Origin: an uncultured Azonexus sp.
GTDB lineage: Bacteria > Pseudomonadota > Gammaproteobacteria > Burkholderiales > Rhodocyclaceae
Direction: 5' to 3'
Length of the DNA stretch: 39,859 bases
Assembly (NCBI GenBank): GCA_937983545.1
Contig: CALJZP010000250.1
Span: 1-39,859 of the forward strand
Numbering within the stretch: the stretch's first letter is position 1; each line of letters opens with the position of its first letter. A model generated the notes under the pieces. It was given only the letters and a program-made list of their open reading frames with translations. It had not been told where the DNA came from and searched no databases. Below are positions 19,854 to 28,654 of the stretch, in pieces. The translations under genes were made by a program, and so were the position numbers.

Positions 19854-20786
19854 CTAGGTCTGCCGGACCGTTCCGCTCCCGGATTGGGCTTTGACCCAGG
19901 CGTTCAACGCTTTCACGCCATCGTCCAGACTGGAAAAAAAATTCACGCCAGGTACCGGGGCGATTCGACTGACGCCTCCCCCACCGACCCAGAGTCCGAT
20001 GTCGTCCGGCAACATCCGACGCAACTGTTCAAGATGCGCGGGAATGTGTCTATGGGGAAAAGCCGTCGAAAACGAGAGAGCCACGATATCGGCGCGATGA
20101 GCTTGCGCTGCGTGGGCAATCTCGATCAGGGGCATCTGGGTACCCAGCGGAATGCACTCGGCCCCTTCCAGGGCAAATAACGCTTCAGCCATCAGCAAGC
20201 CGAGTCCGTGCTGTTCGTCGGGCACGCTGGTCAGCACGATGCGCGGCGAACCGATGGCCGCCGGCAGCGTTGCAATCGCCTGGCGCAACACCCGTTTGCT
20301 CAGTTCGGTGAACAGGTGCTCCTCGAATACCTTGAAGCGTCCGTCTTCCCAGGCATCGCCGACCCGCCGGCTGAGCGGCGCGACGATGTCCTGGACAAAA
20401 TGCTGCAACCCCAGGCGCGCCAGGCGTTGCTGGAGCGTTTGCAGATAGGCATTGGCATCGTGCTGCTTGATCAACGCCAGCATCTCCGACAGACCCTGTT
20501 CGTCGACCGTAACGGCCTCGCTGTAGGCCGGGCGGGCGTAGCGCGGCGCCAGCTCGGCCAAGGCCTCGACGGGAAGGGCAAGCAGCTTTCCCGGGCGATG
20601 TCCTTGATCCATCAGGCGTTTGATCTGGCGCAGGCGCTCGACCTGCTCGGACGGATAGGCGCGTTCGCCATTCGCGTCGCGCAATGGCAGCGGAAAGCCG
20701 TAACGCCGCTCCCACATGCGCAGGACGTCCTTGGACAGGCCGGTATCACGTTCGACGGCGGCGATGCTGAAATTTGGTGCGTTCAT
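19854..20786 (-). CDS. MerR-family transcriptional regulator with B12-binding domain (CarH/LitR-like)
   Basis: N-terminal MerR HTH (FSIAAVERDTGLSKDVLRMWERRYGFPLPLRDANGERAYP); W-x9-EH (WEDGRFKVFEEH); cobalamin His loop TSVPDEQHGLGLLM; Rossmann-like C-terminus. ATG at 20786. Confidence 0.92.
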   Translation of the reverse strand: MNAPNFSIAAVERDTGLSKDVLRMWERRYGFPLPLRDANGERAYPSEQVERLRQIKRLMDQGHRPGKLLALPVEALAELAPRYARPAYSEAVTVDEQGLSEMLALIKQHDANAYLQTLQQRLARLGLQHFVQDIVAPLSRRVGDAWEDGRFKVFEEHLFTELSKRVLRQAIATLPAAIGSPRIVLTSVPDEQHGLGLLMAEALFALEGAECIPLGTQMPLIEIAHAAQAHRADIVALSFSTAFPHRHIPAHLEQLRRMLPDDIGLWVGGGGVSRIAPVPGVNFFSSLDDGVKALNAWVKAQSGSGTVRQT

Positions 20787-20804
20787 AATTTGTCCTGAAC
20801 AAAA
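20786..20804 (-). repeat. Left arm of a 19-bp inverted repeat, overlapping the SD/start of the MerR-B12 gene
   Basis: Minus strand reads ttttgttcaggacaaatta; 17/19 identical to plus-strand 20862-20880. Confidence 0.8.
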
Positions 20805-20828
20805 GTTAGACAAACCGTTGACAAGTGC
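20796..20828 (+). promoter_or_regulatory. Three 11-bp direct repeats (candidate CarH-type operator)
   Basis: TGAACAAaagt / TAGACAAaccg / TTGACAAgtgc, exact 11-bp phase (TnnACAA at 20796, 20807, 20818); third repeat coincides with the -35 TTGACA. Confidence 0.65.
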
Positions 20829-20846
20829 TCTTTTGATCACTACTGT
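20818..20846 (+). promoter_or_regulatory. Candidate promoter of the gpx-folE2-cfa operon
   Basis: TTGACA - 17 bp - TACTGT. Confidence 0.55.
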
Positions 20847-20870
20847 ACGAACAAACGCAGGTTTTGTCTA
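20842..20870 (-). promoter_or_regulatory. Candidate promoter of the MerR-B12 regulator
   Basis: On the minus strand TAGACA (20870-20865) - 17 bp - TACAGT (20847-20842); its -10 overlaps the divergent -10. Confidence 0.5.
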
Positions 20871-20880
20871 GGACAAATTA
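20862..20880 (+). repeat. Right arm of the 19-bp inverted repeat
   Basis: ttttgtctaggacaaatta; overlaps the minus-strand -35. Confidence 0.8.
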
Positions 20881-20892
20881 AGGTGATTGGAC

Positions 20893-21456
20893 ATGAATGC
20901 ATTTCTGAAGCGCTGGTTTGGAATGGTCGGCATCGCCTACCTCGGCATGGCGTCGGCCATTGCCGGTGATGCCTGCCCGAGCCTGCTCGATCATCGCTTT
21001 GCCGGGCTGCAGGACGGCAAGCCGGTCTCGCTCTGCCAATACACGGGCAAGGTGATCCTGGTGGTCAATACCGCCAGCTACTGCGGCTTCACCTCGCAGT
21101 ACGACGGCCTGGAGAAGCTGTACGCCCGCCTCAAGGACCGCGGACTGGTCGTGCTCGGTTTCCCGTCCAATGACTTCGGCGAACAGGAACCGGGCAGCGA
21201 CAAGGAAATCGCCGACTTCTGCCGCCTGACCTACGGCGTCGAGTTCCCGATGCTCGGCAAGACCGTGGTCCGGGGCAAGAACGCCAATCCCTTCTACCAG
21301 AAGCTGGCCGAGATCACCGACAGCCGGCCGAAATGGAATTTCCACAAATACCTGATCAATCGCGATGCGACACAGGTGGTGGCCTACACCAGCTTCACCA
21401 AGCCCGACGACCGCGATCTGCTGAAAAAAATCGACGAATTCCTGAACGCCCGCTGA
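20893..21456 (+). CDS. Glutathione peroxidase family protein, exported
   Basis: Signal peptide ([17 protein letters not shown]); [50 protein letters not shown]. Confidence 0.9.
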   Translation: MNAFLKRWFGMVGIAYLGMASAIAGDACPSLLDHRFAGLQDGKPVSLCQYTGKVILVVNTASYCGFTSQYDGLEKLYARLKDRGLVVLGFPSNDFGEQEPGSDKEIADFCRLTYGVEFPMLGKTVVRGKNANPFYQKLAEITDSRPKWNFHKYLINRDATQVVAYTSFTKPDDRDLLKKIDEFLNAR

Positions 21457-21479
21457 GGCACCGCCGCGAGGAACCCACG

Positions 21480-22280
21480 ATGAACGCTCCCGAATCCATT
21501 TTCCTGCCCGATGTGCAGTCAAGCGCCGACAGCCGCCAGCTGCCGATCCAGCATGTTGGCGTGCGCGGCCTGCGCTACCCATTGAGCCTGGTCGTCGCCG
21601 ACGGCAGTACCGTCGATACGGTGGCCAGCCTGAGTCTCGGTGTCGGCCTGTCGGCCGACGTGAAGGGCACGCACATGTCGCGCTTCGTCGAGCTGCTCGA
21701 GGCAAATCGCGAACCGCTGGCGGTGGCGGACCTAGCCGACTGGCTCGCCACCATGCTGCGCCGTCTGGATGCGACCAGCGGCCGTATCGAACTGGCCTTC
21801 CCGTATTTCGTGCGCAAGACGGCACCGGTCTCCGGCGTCGCCAGCCTGCTCGACTACGACGTGGCGCTGCTTGCCGAACAGCCGGAGGGGGGGACGCCTA
21901 CCCTGCGCCTGCGCGTCGCGGCGCCGGTGACCAGCCTGTGCCCGTGCTCGAAGAAGATTTCCGACTACGGCGCGCACAACCAGCGTTCGCTGATCACGCT
22001 CGACGTCGAGCTGCGGGCGCCGCTCGCCATCGAGGAATTGCTGCGCATCGCCGAGGAAGAGGCCTCGTGCGAGGTGTTCGGCCTGCTCAAGCGGCCGGAC
22101 GAAAAATGGGTCACCGAGCGCGCCTACGACAATCCGAAATTCGTCGAGGACCTGGTGCGCGACATCGCGCTGCGCCTCATGCGCGAGCCGCGCATCGGCC
22201 AGTGGAAGGTCGCTTCCGAGAATTTCGAGTCCATCCACAACCACTCGGCCTATGCCGAGCTTTACGGCTGCAACGCCTGA
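21480..22280 (+). CDS. folE2: GTP cyclohydrolase FolE2 (type IB)
   Basis: [67 protein letters not shown]. Confidence 0.93.
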   Translation: MNAPESIFLPDVQSSADSRQLPIQHVGVRGLRYPLSLVVADGSTVDTVASLSLGVGLSADVKGTHMSRFVELLEANREPLAVADLADWLATMLRRLDATSGRIELAFPYFVRKTAPVSGVASLLDYDVALLAEQPEGGTPTLRLRVAAPVTSLCPCSKKISDYGAHNQRSLITLDVELRAPLAIEELLRIAEEEASCEVFGLLKRPDEKWVTERAYDNPKFVEDLVRDIALRLMREPRIGQWKVASENFESIHNHSAYAELYGCNA

Positions 22281-22290
22281 GGAGCCGACT

Positions 22291-23598
22291 ATGCAAGCCC
22301 AACGCATCGCCGTCATCGGCGCCGGCATCTCCGGCCTGGCCTCGGCCTGGCTGCTGTCGCGCCGGCATGAGGTGACCCTGTTCGAAGCCGGATCGTATCT
22401 CGGCGGACACACCAATACGGTGGATGTGACCCTGGAAGGCAAGACGCATCCCGTCGACACCGGCTTCCTGGTTTTCAACGAAAAGACCTACCCCAACCTC
22501 ATCGCCCTGTTTTCGCTTCTCGGCGTCGACAGCGTCGAAACCGAGATGTCGTTCGCGGTCAGCCTTGAAAATCCCGATCTGGAATGGGCCGGCAGCAATC
22601 TGGCGACCATCTTCGGGCAGAAGCGCAATCTGGTGCGGCGCCGCTTCTGGGCCATGCTCTCCGACATCCTGCGCTTCAACCGCGAAAGCACCGCCTGGTT
22701 GCTCAGCCATCCGGACGACCGGCGCAGCCTGCGCGATTTTCTCGCGGCAGGGCGTTACTCGCCGGCCTTCGCCGACTGGTACCTGCTGCCGATGGCGGCG
22801 GCGATCTGGTCGTGCCCGACCGGTCAGATGCTCGACATGCCGCTCGCCACCTTCATCCGCTTCTGCCAGAACCACGGCCTGCTGCAGGTATTCGACCGTC
22901 CGCTATGGCGCACCGTGAAGGGAGGCGGCCGCGAGTACGTCGCCAAGCTCGCCGCCCAGCTCACCGACATCCGCCTCGCCTGCCCGGTGAGCGCCGTGAC
23001 GCGTGACGGCGACGGCCTGCGCGTCACGCATGCGCAGGGCAGCGAGCGTTTCGACCAGGTCGTGCTGGCTTGCCACAGCGACCAGAGCAAGGCCATCCTC
23101 GGCCTGACGGCGAGCGACGGCCAGCGCGCCGTGCTCGATGCCATCCGCTACCAGCCGAACCGCGCCGTGTTGCATACCGATCCGCGCCTGCTGCCACGCG
23201 ACAAAAAGCTGTGGTCGGCCTGGAACTACTTTGCCGGCGAGGGCGCGCCCGGCAATCAACCGGTCGGCGTTTCCTACCTGATCAACAAGCTGCAGCCGCT
23301 TCCCTTCAAGACGCCGGTGGTGGTCACCCTGAACCCGGCACGCGAACCTGACCCGGCCAAGGTGATCGCCGAATTCGATTATGCGCACCCGATCTTCGAC
23401 GGCCCGGCCATCGCCGCCCAGCAGCAGCTGGCCGACGTTCAGGGCGAAGGCGGCATCTGGCTCGCCGGCGCGTGGGGCAGCTACGGCTTCCACGAGGACG
23501 GCCTGAAGTCCGCGCTGCGGGTCGCCAACGGCCTCGGCGTCCAGGCGCCCTGGCGGGGCGGCGTTGCCAAACTGCTGCGCGAAACGGAAAGCGCCTGA
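22291..23598 (+). CDS. FAD-dependent amine oxidase-like oxidoreductase (NAD(P)/FAD-binding)
   Basis: RIAVIGAGISGLASAWLLSRRHEVTLFEAGSYLGGHTNTVDV; TGFLVFNEKTYPNL; C-terminal GIWLAGAWGSYGFHEDGLKSALRVA. Confidence 0.9.
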   Translation: MQAQRIAVIGAGISGLASAWLLSRRHEVTLFEAGSYLGGHTNTVDVTLEGKTHPVDTGFLVFNEKTYPNLIALFSLLGVDSVETEMSFAVSLENPDLEWAGSNLATIFGQKRNLVRRRFWAMLSDILRFNRESTAWLLSHPDDRRSLRDFLAAGRYSPAFADWYLLPMAAAIWSCPTGQMLDMPLATFIRFCQNHGLLQVFDRPLWRTVKGGGREYVAKLAAQLTDIRLACPVSAVTRDGDGLRVTHAQGSERFDQVVLACHSDQSKAILGLTASDGQRAVLDAIRYQPNRAVLHTDPRLLPRDKKLWSAWNYFAGEGAPGNQPVGVSYLINKLQPLPFKTPVVVTLNPAREPDPAKVIAEFDYAHPIFDGPAIAAQQQLADVQGEGGIWLAGAWGSYGFHEDGLKSALRVANGLGVQAPWRGGVAKLLRETESA

Positions 23599-23606
23599 GT
23601 CTCGCC

Positions 23607-24371
23607 ATGCACGCCCTGCCCCGACTCTGCCTCGGTCATGTCATGCACCGGCGCCTGCGGCCGACGGTCAATGCCTTCGTCTATCCGGTGTTCTATGTGC
23701 AATTGCCGGTACGCAACCTGGCAGCGGCGAGGTGCGCCCTGTTCTCGATCGAGCGCCGCAACCTGTTGAGCTTCCACAGCAAGGACCACGGCCCGCGCGA
23801 CGGCAGCCCGCTGCTGCCATGGATAGAGAAGCTGCTCGCCGGACACGGCCTTCCCTGCGACGGCGAGATCGTGCTGCAGACCTTCCCGCGCGTGCTCGGC
23901 TTCGTCTTCAATCCGGTCAGTTTCTGGTACTGCCATGACCGTCATGGCGGGCTGATCGCGATCCTGGCCGAGGTCAACAACACCTTTGGCGGCACGCACA
24001 GCTATCTGCTGCACCGCCGCGGCGAGCGACTGGCCGACGGTGCCGAGCTGCACGCCGACAAGCTGTTCCATGTCTCGCCGTTCAACGAAGTCGAGGGCGG
24101 CTACCGTTTCCGCTTCCAACTCGAGCACCCGGTGCAGTGCTGCCGCATCGACTACGACGATGCCGAGGGCGAACTGCTGCTCACCTCCATTTCCGGCAAG
24201 CCGCAAGCCTGGTCCGCCGCCGCCCTAGCCAAGACTTTCCTGCGCATGCCTTTCCTGACCCTGGGCGTGATCGCCCGCATCCACTGGCAGGCGTTCAAGC
24301 TGTGGCTCAAGGGCGTGCCGTTCCACGGCGCGCATCCCGCTCCCCGTCCCCTACAGGAATCATCCAAATGA
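23607..24371 (+). CDS. DUF1365 domain-containing protein
   Basis: GHVMHRRLRPTVNAFVYPVFYVQLPV; QTFPRVLGFVFNPVSFWYCHD; AEVNNTFGGTHSYLL. Confidence 0.9.
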   Translation: MHALPRLCLGHVMHRRLRPTVNAFVYPVFYVQLPVRNLAAARCALFSIERRNLLSFHSKDHGPRDGSPLLPWIEKLLAGHGLPCDGEIVLQTFPRVLGFVFNPVSFWYCHDRHGGLIAILAEVNNTFGGTHSYLLHRRGERLADGAELHADKLFHVSPFNEVEGGYRFRFQLEHPVQCCRIDYDDAEGELLLTSISGKPQAWSAAALAKTFLRMPFLTLGVIARIHWQAFKLWLKGVPFHGAHPAPRPLQESSK

Positions 24372-25564
24372 ACCAGACCGTTAATCAGGCGCTGATCCTG
24401 CGCGGCGACGCGCCGCTGGCGCGCGATACCCGTACCGTGCTTTCCCTGCTCGAAAAACTGGCCGGCGGCCTGCTTGAGGTCCGCCTGCCGGACGGCAGCT
24501 GTGTCCTGTTCGGGCACGGCGAGCGCGGCGTCACATTGCAGGTGCACGACGAGGCGATGTTCAGCCGCGTCTTGGCGCGCGGCGACATCGGCCTGGCCGA
24601 AGCCTACCTCGACGGCCAGTGGGACTCGTCCGACATCGCCGGCCTGCTCGCGCTGCTGGCGCGCAACCGCGACGTGCTCTCCAAGGCGGTGTATGGCTCC
24701 TGGCGGCAACTGCTGGCAGCCCGCGTGCGCCACTGGTTCAACCGCAACAGCCGGGCCGGCAGCAAACGCAACATCATGGCCCACTACGATCTGGGCAACG
24801 ACTTCTACAGCGCCTGGCTGGATTCGAGCATGAGCTACTCGTCCGCCCTCTACCACGCCGGGGACAACGGCTCCTTGCTTGCCGCCCAGGATGCCAAGTA
24901 CCGGCGCATCCTCGACCGGCTGCAAGCCAAGGCTGGCGATAGCGTGCTGGAAATCGGCTGCGGCTGGGGCGGTTTCGCCGAGCTGGCAGTGGCCGATGGC
25001 CTGCAGCTGACCGGTCTGACCCTGTCGCCGGCCCAGCTCGAATGGGCGAGGAAGCGCGTACCGCAGGCCGACCTGCGCCTGCAGGACTACCGCGACACGC
25101 AGGAACAGTTCGACCACGTCGTTTCCATCGAGATGTTCGAGGCGGTCGGCGAACAGTGGTGGCCGACCTATTTCTCGACCGTCGCCCGCGCCCTCAAGCC
25201 GGGCGGCAAGGCGGTGATCCAGAGCATCACCATCCGCGACGACCTGTTCGCCAGTTACCGGCGCGGCACCGACTTCATTCAGCAGTACATCTTCCCCGGC
25301 GGCATGCTGCCTTCACGGCAAGCCTTCAGGAAAGCCGCCGAGCGCCGGGGCCTGCGGGTGACCGACGAATTCGCCTTCGGCCTCGATTACGCCCGCACGC
25401 TCGCCGAATGGCGAGCCGCGTTCGAGGCCAACTGGCCGCACATCGCCACACTCGGTTTCGACGAGACCTTCCGCCGCCTGTGGCGACTTTATCTCTGCTA
25501 CTGCGAGGCCGGCTTCCTGGCCGGAAACATCGATGTCGTCCAGTTTGAACTCGCGCATCGTTGA
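24368..25564 (+). CDS. Cyclopropane-fatty-acyl-phospholipid synthase family SAM methyltransferase
   Basis: NIMAHYDLGNDFYSAWLDSSMSYSSALY; VLEIGCGWGGFAELA; FDHVVSIEMFEAVGEQWWPTYF; QQYIFPGGMLPS. Confidence 0.93.
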   Translation: MNQTVNQALILRGDAPLARDTRTVLSLLEKLAGGLLEVRLPDGSCVLFGHGERGVTLQVHDEAMFSRVLARGDIGLAEAYLDGQWDSSDIAGLLALLARNRDVLSKAVYGSWRQLLAARVRHWFNRNSRAGSKRNIMAHYDLGNDFYSAWLDSSMSYSSALYHAGDNGSLLAAQDAKYRRILDRLQAKAGDSVLEIGCGWGGFAELAVADGLQLTGLTLSPAQLEWARKRVPQADLRLQDYRDTQEQFDHVVSIEMFEAVGEQWWPTYFSTVARALKPGGKAVIQSITIRDDLFASYRRGTDFIQQYIFPGGMLPSRQAFRKAAERRGLRVTDEFAFGLDYARTLAEWRAAFEANWPHIATLGFDETFRRLWRLYLCYCEAGFLAGNIDVVQFELAHR

Positions 25565-26132
25565 TCTTGTCGCGCCGCGCGCCCGCGCTGCCACGCCCGG
25601 GCAAACCGTCCCGGCCTCGGCAGAACGCCGCGCACTGCTGCTCGCCCTCGGATCGGCTGCGCTGCTCGGCCTGCCCAGGCCGACCAGCGCCAACACCGAT
25701 GTCCTGGCCGGCCTCAAGCGCTGGGGCAGCGGCGAGTTTCGCCGCTTCGGCTTCCTCGTCTACGAAGCCACGCTATGGGCCGGCGACGACCCGCAGCGCC
25801 CGCCGCTGGCATTGCGCCTCGACTACAAGCGCAATATCGAAGGCAAAGCCATCGCCGAGGCCAGCGTCAAGGAAATGCGCCGCTTCGTCAGCGACGAGGC
25901 GCTGCTGCGCCAATGGGGCGAGCAAATGCAGCGCATCTTTCCGGACGTGAAACCGGGTGATCACATCCTCGGCTTCTATCGCCCGGACGGGGCACGTTTT
26001 TATCAGGATGACCGACTGCTCGGCGCGATCGGCCTCGCCGGCTTCGCCGAAGCCTTCTTTGCCATCTGGCTGGATGCGCGGACCAGCGCGCCGGACCTCC
26101 GGACGGCCCTGCTGCGCCGGCCCGGAGCATGA
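25533..26132 (+). CDS. Chalcone isomerase-like family protein, exported
   Basis: GSGEFRRFGFLVYEATLWAGD...LDYKRNIEGKAIAEASVKEMRRF...GFYRPDGARFYQDDRLLGAI; signal-like hydrophobic stretch. Overlaps the CFA gene end by 32 bp. Confidence 0.8.
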   Translation: MSSSLNSRIVDLVAPRARAATPGQTVPASAERRALLLALGSAALLGLPRPTSANTDVLAGLKRWGSGEFRRFGFLVYEATLWAGDDPQRPPLALRLDYKRNIEGKAIAEASVKEMRRFVSDEALLRQWGEQMQRIFPDVKPGDHILGFYRPDGARFYQDDRLLGAIGLAGFAEAFFAIWLDARTSAPDLRTALLRRPGA

Positions 26133-26133
26133 A

Positions 26134-27357
26134 ATGAACCGCGGCCGCAGCCTGGCCTATGGCGTACTCGGCCTGCCGCTGGCCTTCGCCGCGCTGCCGA
26201 TCTACGTTCATGTCCCGCGCTACTATGCCGAGACGACCGGGCTTGAATTGGCCTTGCTCGGCGGCATCCTGCTCGGCGCCCGCCTGCTCGACGCTTTCGT
26301 CGACCCCTGGCTGGGCTGGCTGGCCGACCGCGTGCCTCGTCCGCGCATGGTCGCCCTGGCCCTGTTTCCCTTTGCCCTTGGTTTTGTCGCCCTGCTCAAT
26401 CCGCCGGCCAGCCATGCCTCCCTGTGGCTGCTCGGAGCGCTGGCGCTGACCTATCTCGGTTTTTCGGCCGCGACCGTCGCCTACCAGGCCTGGGGCGCCG
26501 ATGTCGGCAGCGATTCGCCGGCGCGCACCCAACTGACCGCCGCGCGCGAGGGTTTCGGCCTGCTCGGCGTGGTGCTGGCGGCGGGCCTGCCCGGCCTGCT
26601 GGCCGATGGACTGAACGACGGTATCGAGCGCCTGTCGTGGATACTGCCGCCACTGCTCCTGCTGGCGGCAGGCATCACCTTTTCCCGCATCGGGCCGGGG
26701 CGCCCGCAACCGGCGTCTGGCGAAGGCCTGCGCGACAGCCTGCGCGGCGCGCTGGCCGATCCGGCATTTCGCCGCCTGCTCTGGGTCTTCGTGGCCAACG
26801 GCATCGCCGCCGCCTTGCCGGCAACCTTGTTCCTGTTCTTTGTCGCCGATGTGCTGGCTGGCGAAAAGGCGAGCGGCCCCTTGCTGGCGCTGTATTTCGT
26901 CGCCGGTGCCGCATCGTTGCCACTGTGGGTGCGACTGGCGGCAAGGGTCGGGCGCGTGCGGGCCTGGGGCACGGCCATGCTGCTGGCCATGTTCGCCTTC
27001 GCCGGCGCCGGCCTGCTCGGTCCTGGCGACCTGTGGCCCTTCGCGTTCATTTGCCTGGCTTCCGGTCTCGCTCTCGGCGCCGACCTGGCGCTTCCGGCGG
27101 CCATCGCGGCCGACCTCGGCGAGCGCCAGGGGCGGGCCGGCGCCTGCTTCGGTGTGTGGAACTTCGTCGCCAAGCTCAATCTGGCGCTGGCCGCCGGCCT
27201 CGCGCTGCCCCTGCTCGACCTGCTCGGTTACCGGCCGGGCGACGATCAGGGGCTGACCGCACTCACCTTTGCCTACGCCCTGCTGCCGCTCGGCTTCAAG
27301 TTGCTGGCCGCCAGCCTGCTCTGGCGTTGGCGAAAATCACTGGAGATACGATCATGA
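26134..27357 (+). CDS. GPH/MFS-type transporter
   Basis: About 12 hydrophobic segments; LLGARLLDAFVDPWLGWLADRVPRPR is typical of the GPH (MFS_2) family. ATG at 26134. Confidence 0.88.
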   Translation: MNRGRSLAYGVLGLPLAFAALPIYVHVPRYYAETTGLELALLGGILLGARLLDAFVDPWLGWLADRVPRPRMVALALFPFALGFVALLNPPASHASLWLLGALALTYLGFSAATVAYQAWGADVGSDSPARTQLTAAREGFGLLGVVLAAGLPGLLADGLNDGIERLSWILPPLLLLAAGITFSRIGPGRPQPASGEGLRDSLRGALADPAFRRLLWVFVANGIAAALPATLFLFFVADVLAGEKASGPLLALYFVAGAASLPLWVRLAARVGRVRAWGTAMLLAMFAFAGAGLLGPGDLWPFAFICLASGLALGADLALPAAIAADLGERQGRAGACFGVWNFVAKLNLALAAGLALPLLDLLGYRPGDDQGLTALTFAYALLPLGFKLLAASLLWRWRKSLEIRS

Positions 27358-27875
27358 AACTGCTGACCGCCGCCCTGTTTTCCCTCGGCCTGACCGCCTG
27401 CGCCTCGACCGGTGTCGAGCAGTACAAGGCCGAGCAACCGGCGCTCGACCTGAAAACCTACCTGAACGGCACGCTGGACGCCTGGGGCATGTTCCAGGGC
27501 CGCTCCGGCGAGGTGAAGAAGCGTTTCCACGTCGTCATCGACGCCAAGTGGGACGGTGATACCGGCGTGCTCGACGAACATTTCAAATGGTCCGACGGCA
27601 CGACCTCGCGCCGGGTATGGACCTTGAAGCGCCAGGCCGACGGCACGTATCGCGGCACCGCCGACGACGTGGTCGGCGAGGCGGTCGGCGAACTGGCCGG
27701 AAACGCCTTGCGCTGGCGCTATGTGCTGGCACTGCCGGTCGATGGCAAGACCTACCACGTCGATTTCGACGACTGGATGTTCCTGATGGACGACAAGGTG
27801 ATGCTGAACCGGTCGTACATGTCCAAATGGGGCTTCAACCTCGGCGAAGTCACCCTGACCTTCGTCAAGCGCTGA
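27354..27875 (+). CDS. DUF3833 family lipoprotein
   Basis: LFSLGLTACAST lipobox; LDLKTYLNGTLDAWGMFQGRSGEVKKRFHVVIDAKWDGDTGVLDEHFKWSDG pattern of DUF3833. Confidence 0.85.
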   Translation: MKLLTAALFSLGLTACASTGVEQYKAEQPALDLKTYLNGTLDAWGMFQGRSGEVKKRFHVVIDAKWDGDTGVLDEHFKWSDGTTSRRVWTLKRQADGTYRGTADDVVGEAVGELAGNALRWRYVLALPVDGKTYHVDFDDWMFLMDDKVMLNRSYMSKWGFNLGEVTLTFVKR

Positions 27876-27897
27876 GAACGCCGGCAAGGAGGCTGCG

Positions 27898-28653
27898 ATG
27901 AACCCGAAGATCACCGAATGGCGCGGCCGCCGGGTCTGGCTGGTCGGCGCCTCGACCGGCATTGGCGCGGCGATGGCCCGCGAACTGGCCGGGCGCGGCG
28001 CCAAGCTGGCCCTGTCGGCCCGTTCAGCCGACAAGCTGCAGGCCCTGGGCATTGAAGGAGCGCTGATCCTGCCTTGCGACGCGACCGACGCGACCAGCCT
28101 GGCCGGCATGCGCCAAGCGCTGGTAGCGGCTTGGGGCGGCGTCGATCTGGTGGTCTACCTGGCCGGCGACTACGTGCCGATGCGGGCACACGAGTTCGAC
28201 CTGGCGCGCGCAGAGCGGGTCGTCGAAGTCAATTTCAACGGCGCGCTGCGCCTGGCCGCCACGGTGCTGCCCGATCTGCAACCGGGCGGCGGCATCGCCT
28301 TCGTCGCCAGCGTCGCCGGTTATCGCGGCCTGCCCAAGGCGTTGTGCTACGGTCCGGGCAAGGCGGCGCTGATCCACTTCGCCGAGTGCCTGCATCTCGA
28401 TCTGGAAGGACGCGGCATCGGCGTCTGGGCCATCAACCCCGGCTTCGTGCAGACGCGGCTGACGGCGCAGAACGACTTCGCCATGCCGGCGCTGCTGACG
28501 CCCGAGCAGGCGGCCTGTGCGGCAGTGGATGGTTTCAAGACGGGAAAGTTCGAAATCCACTTCCCGAAACGCTTCACCCGCGTGCTGAAACTGCTGTCAC
28601 TGCTGCCCTACCGCTGGTATTTTCCACTCATCCGCCGTTTCACCGGAGCCTGA
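27898..28653 (+). CDS. SDR family NAD(P)-dependent oxidoreductase
   Basis: RVWLVGASTGIGAAMARELAGRGAKLALSARS; YGPGKAALIHFAECLHLDLEGRGIGVWAINPGFVQT. Confidence 0.92.
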   Translation: MNPKITEWRGRRVWLVGASTGIGAAMARELAGRGAKLALSARSADKLQALGIEGALILPCDATDATSLAGMRQALVAAWGGVDLVVYLAGDYVPMRAHEFDLARAERVVEVNFNGALRLAATVLPDLQPGGGIAFVASVAGYRGLPKALCYGPGKAALIHFAECLHLDLEGRGIGVWAINPGFVQTRLTAQNDFAMPALLTPEQAACAAVDGFKTGKFEIHFPKRFTRVLKLLSLLPYRWYFPLIRRFTGA

Positions 28654-28654
28654 C

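Noticed and set aside
20824-20860. Possible ECF sigma (SigE/ChrR-like) promoter around tTGATCActactgta
   Set aside because: TGATC is present but no convincing -10 at the right spacing; the sigma-70-like TTGACA-17-TACTGT is a better fit.
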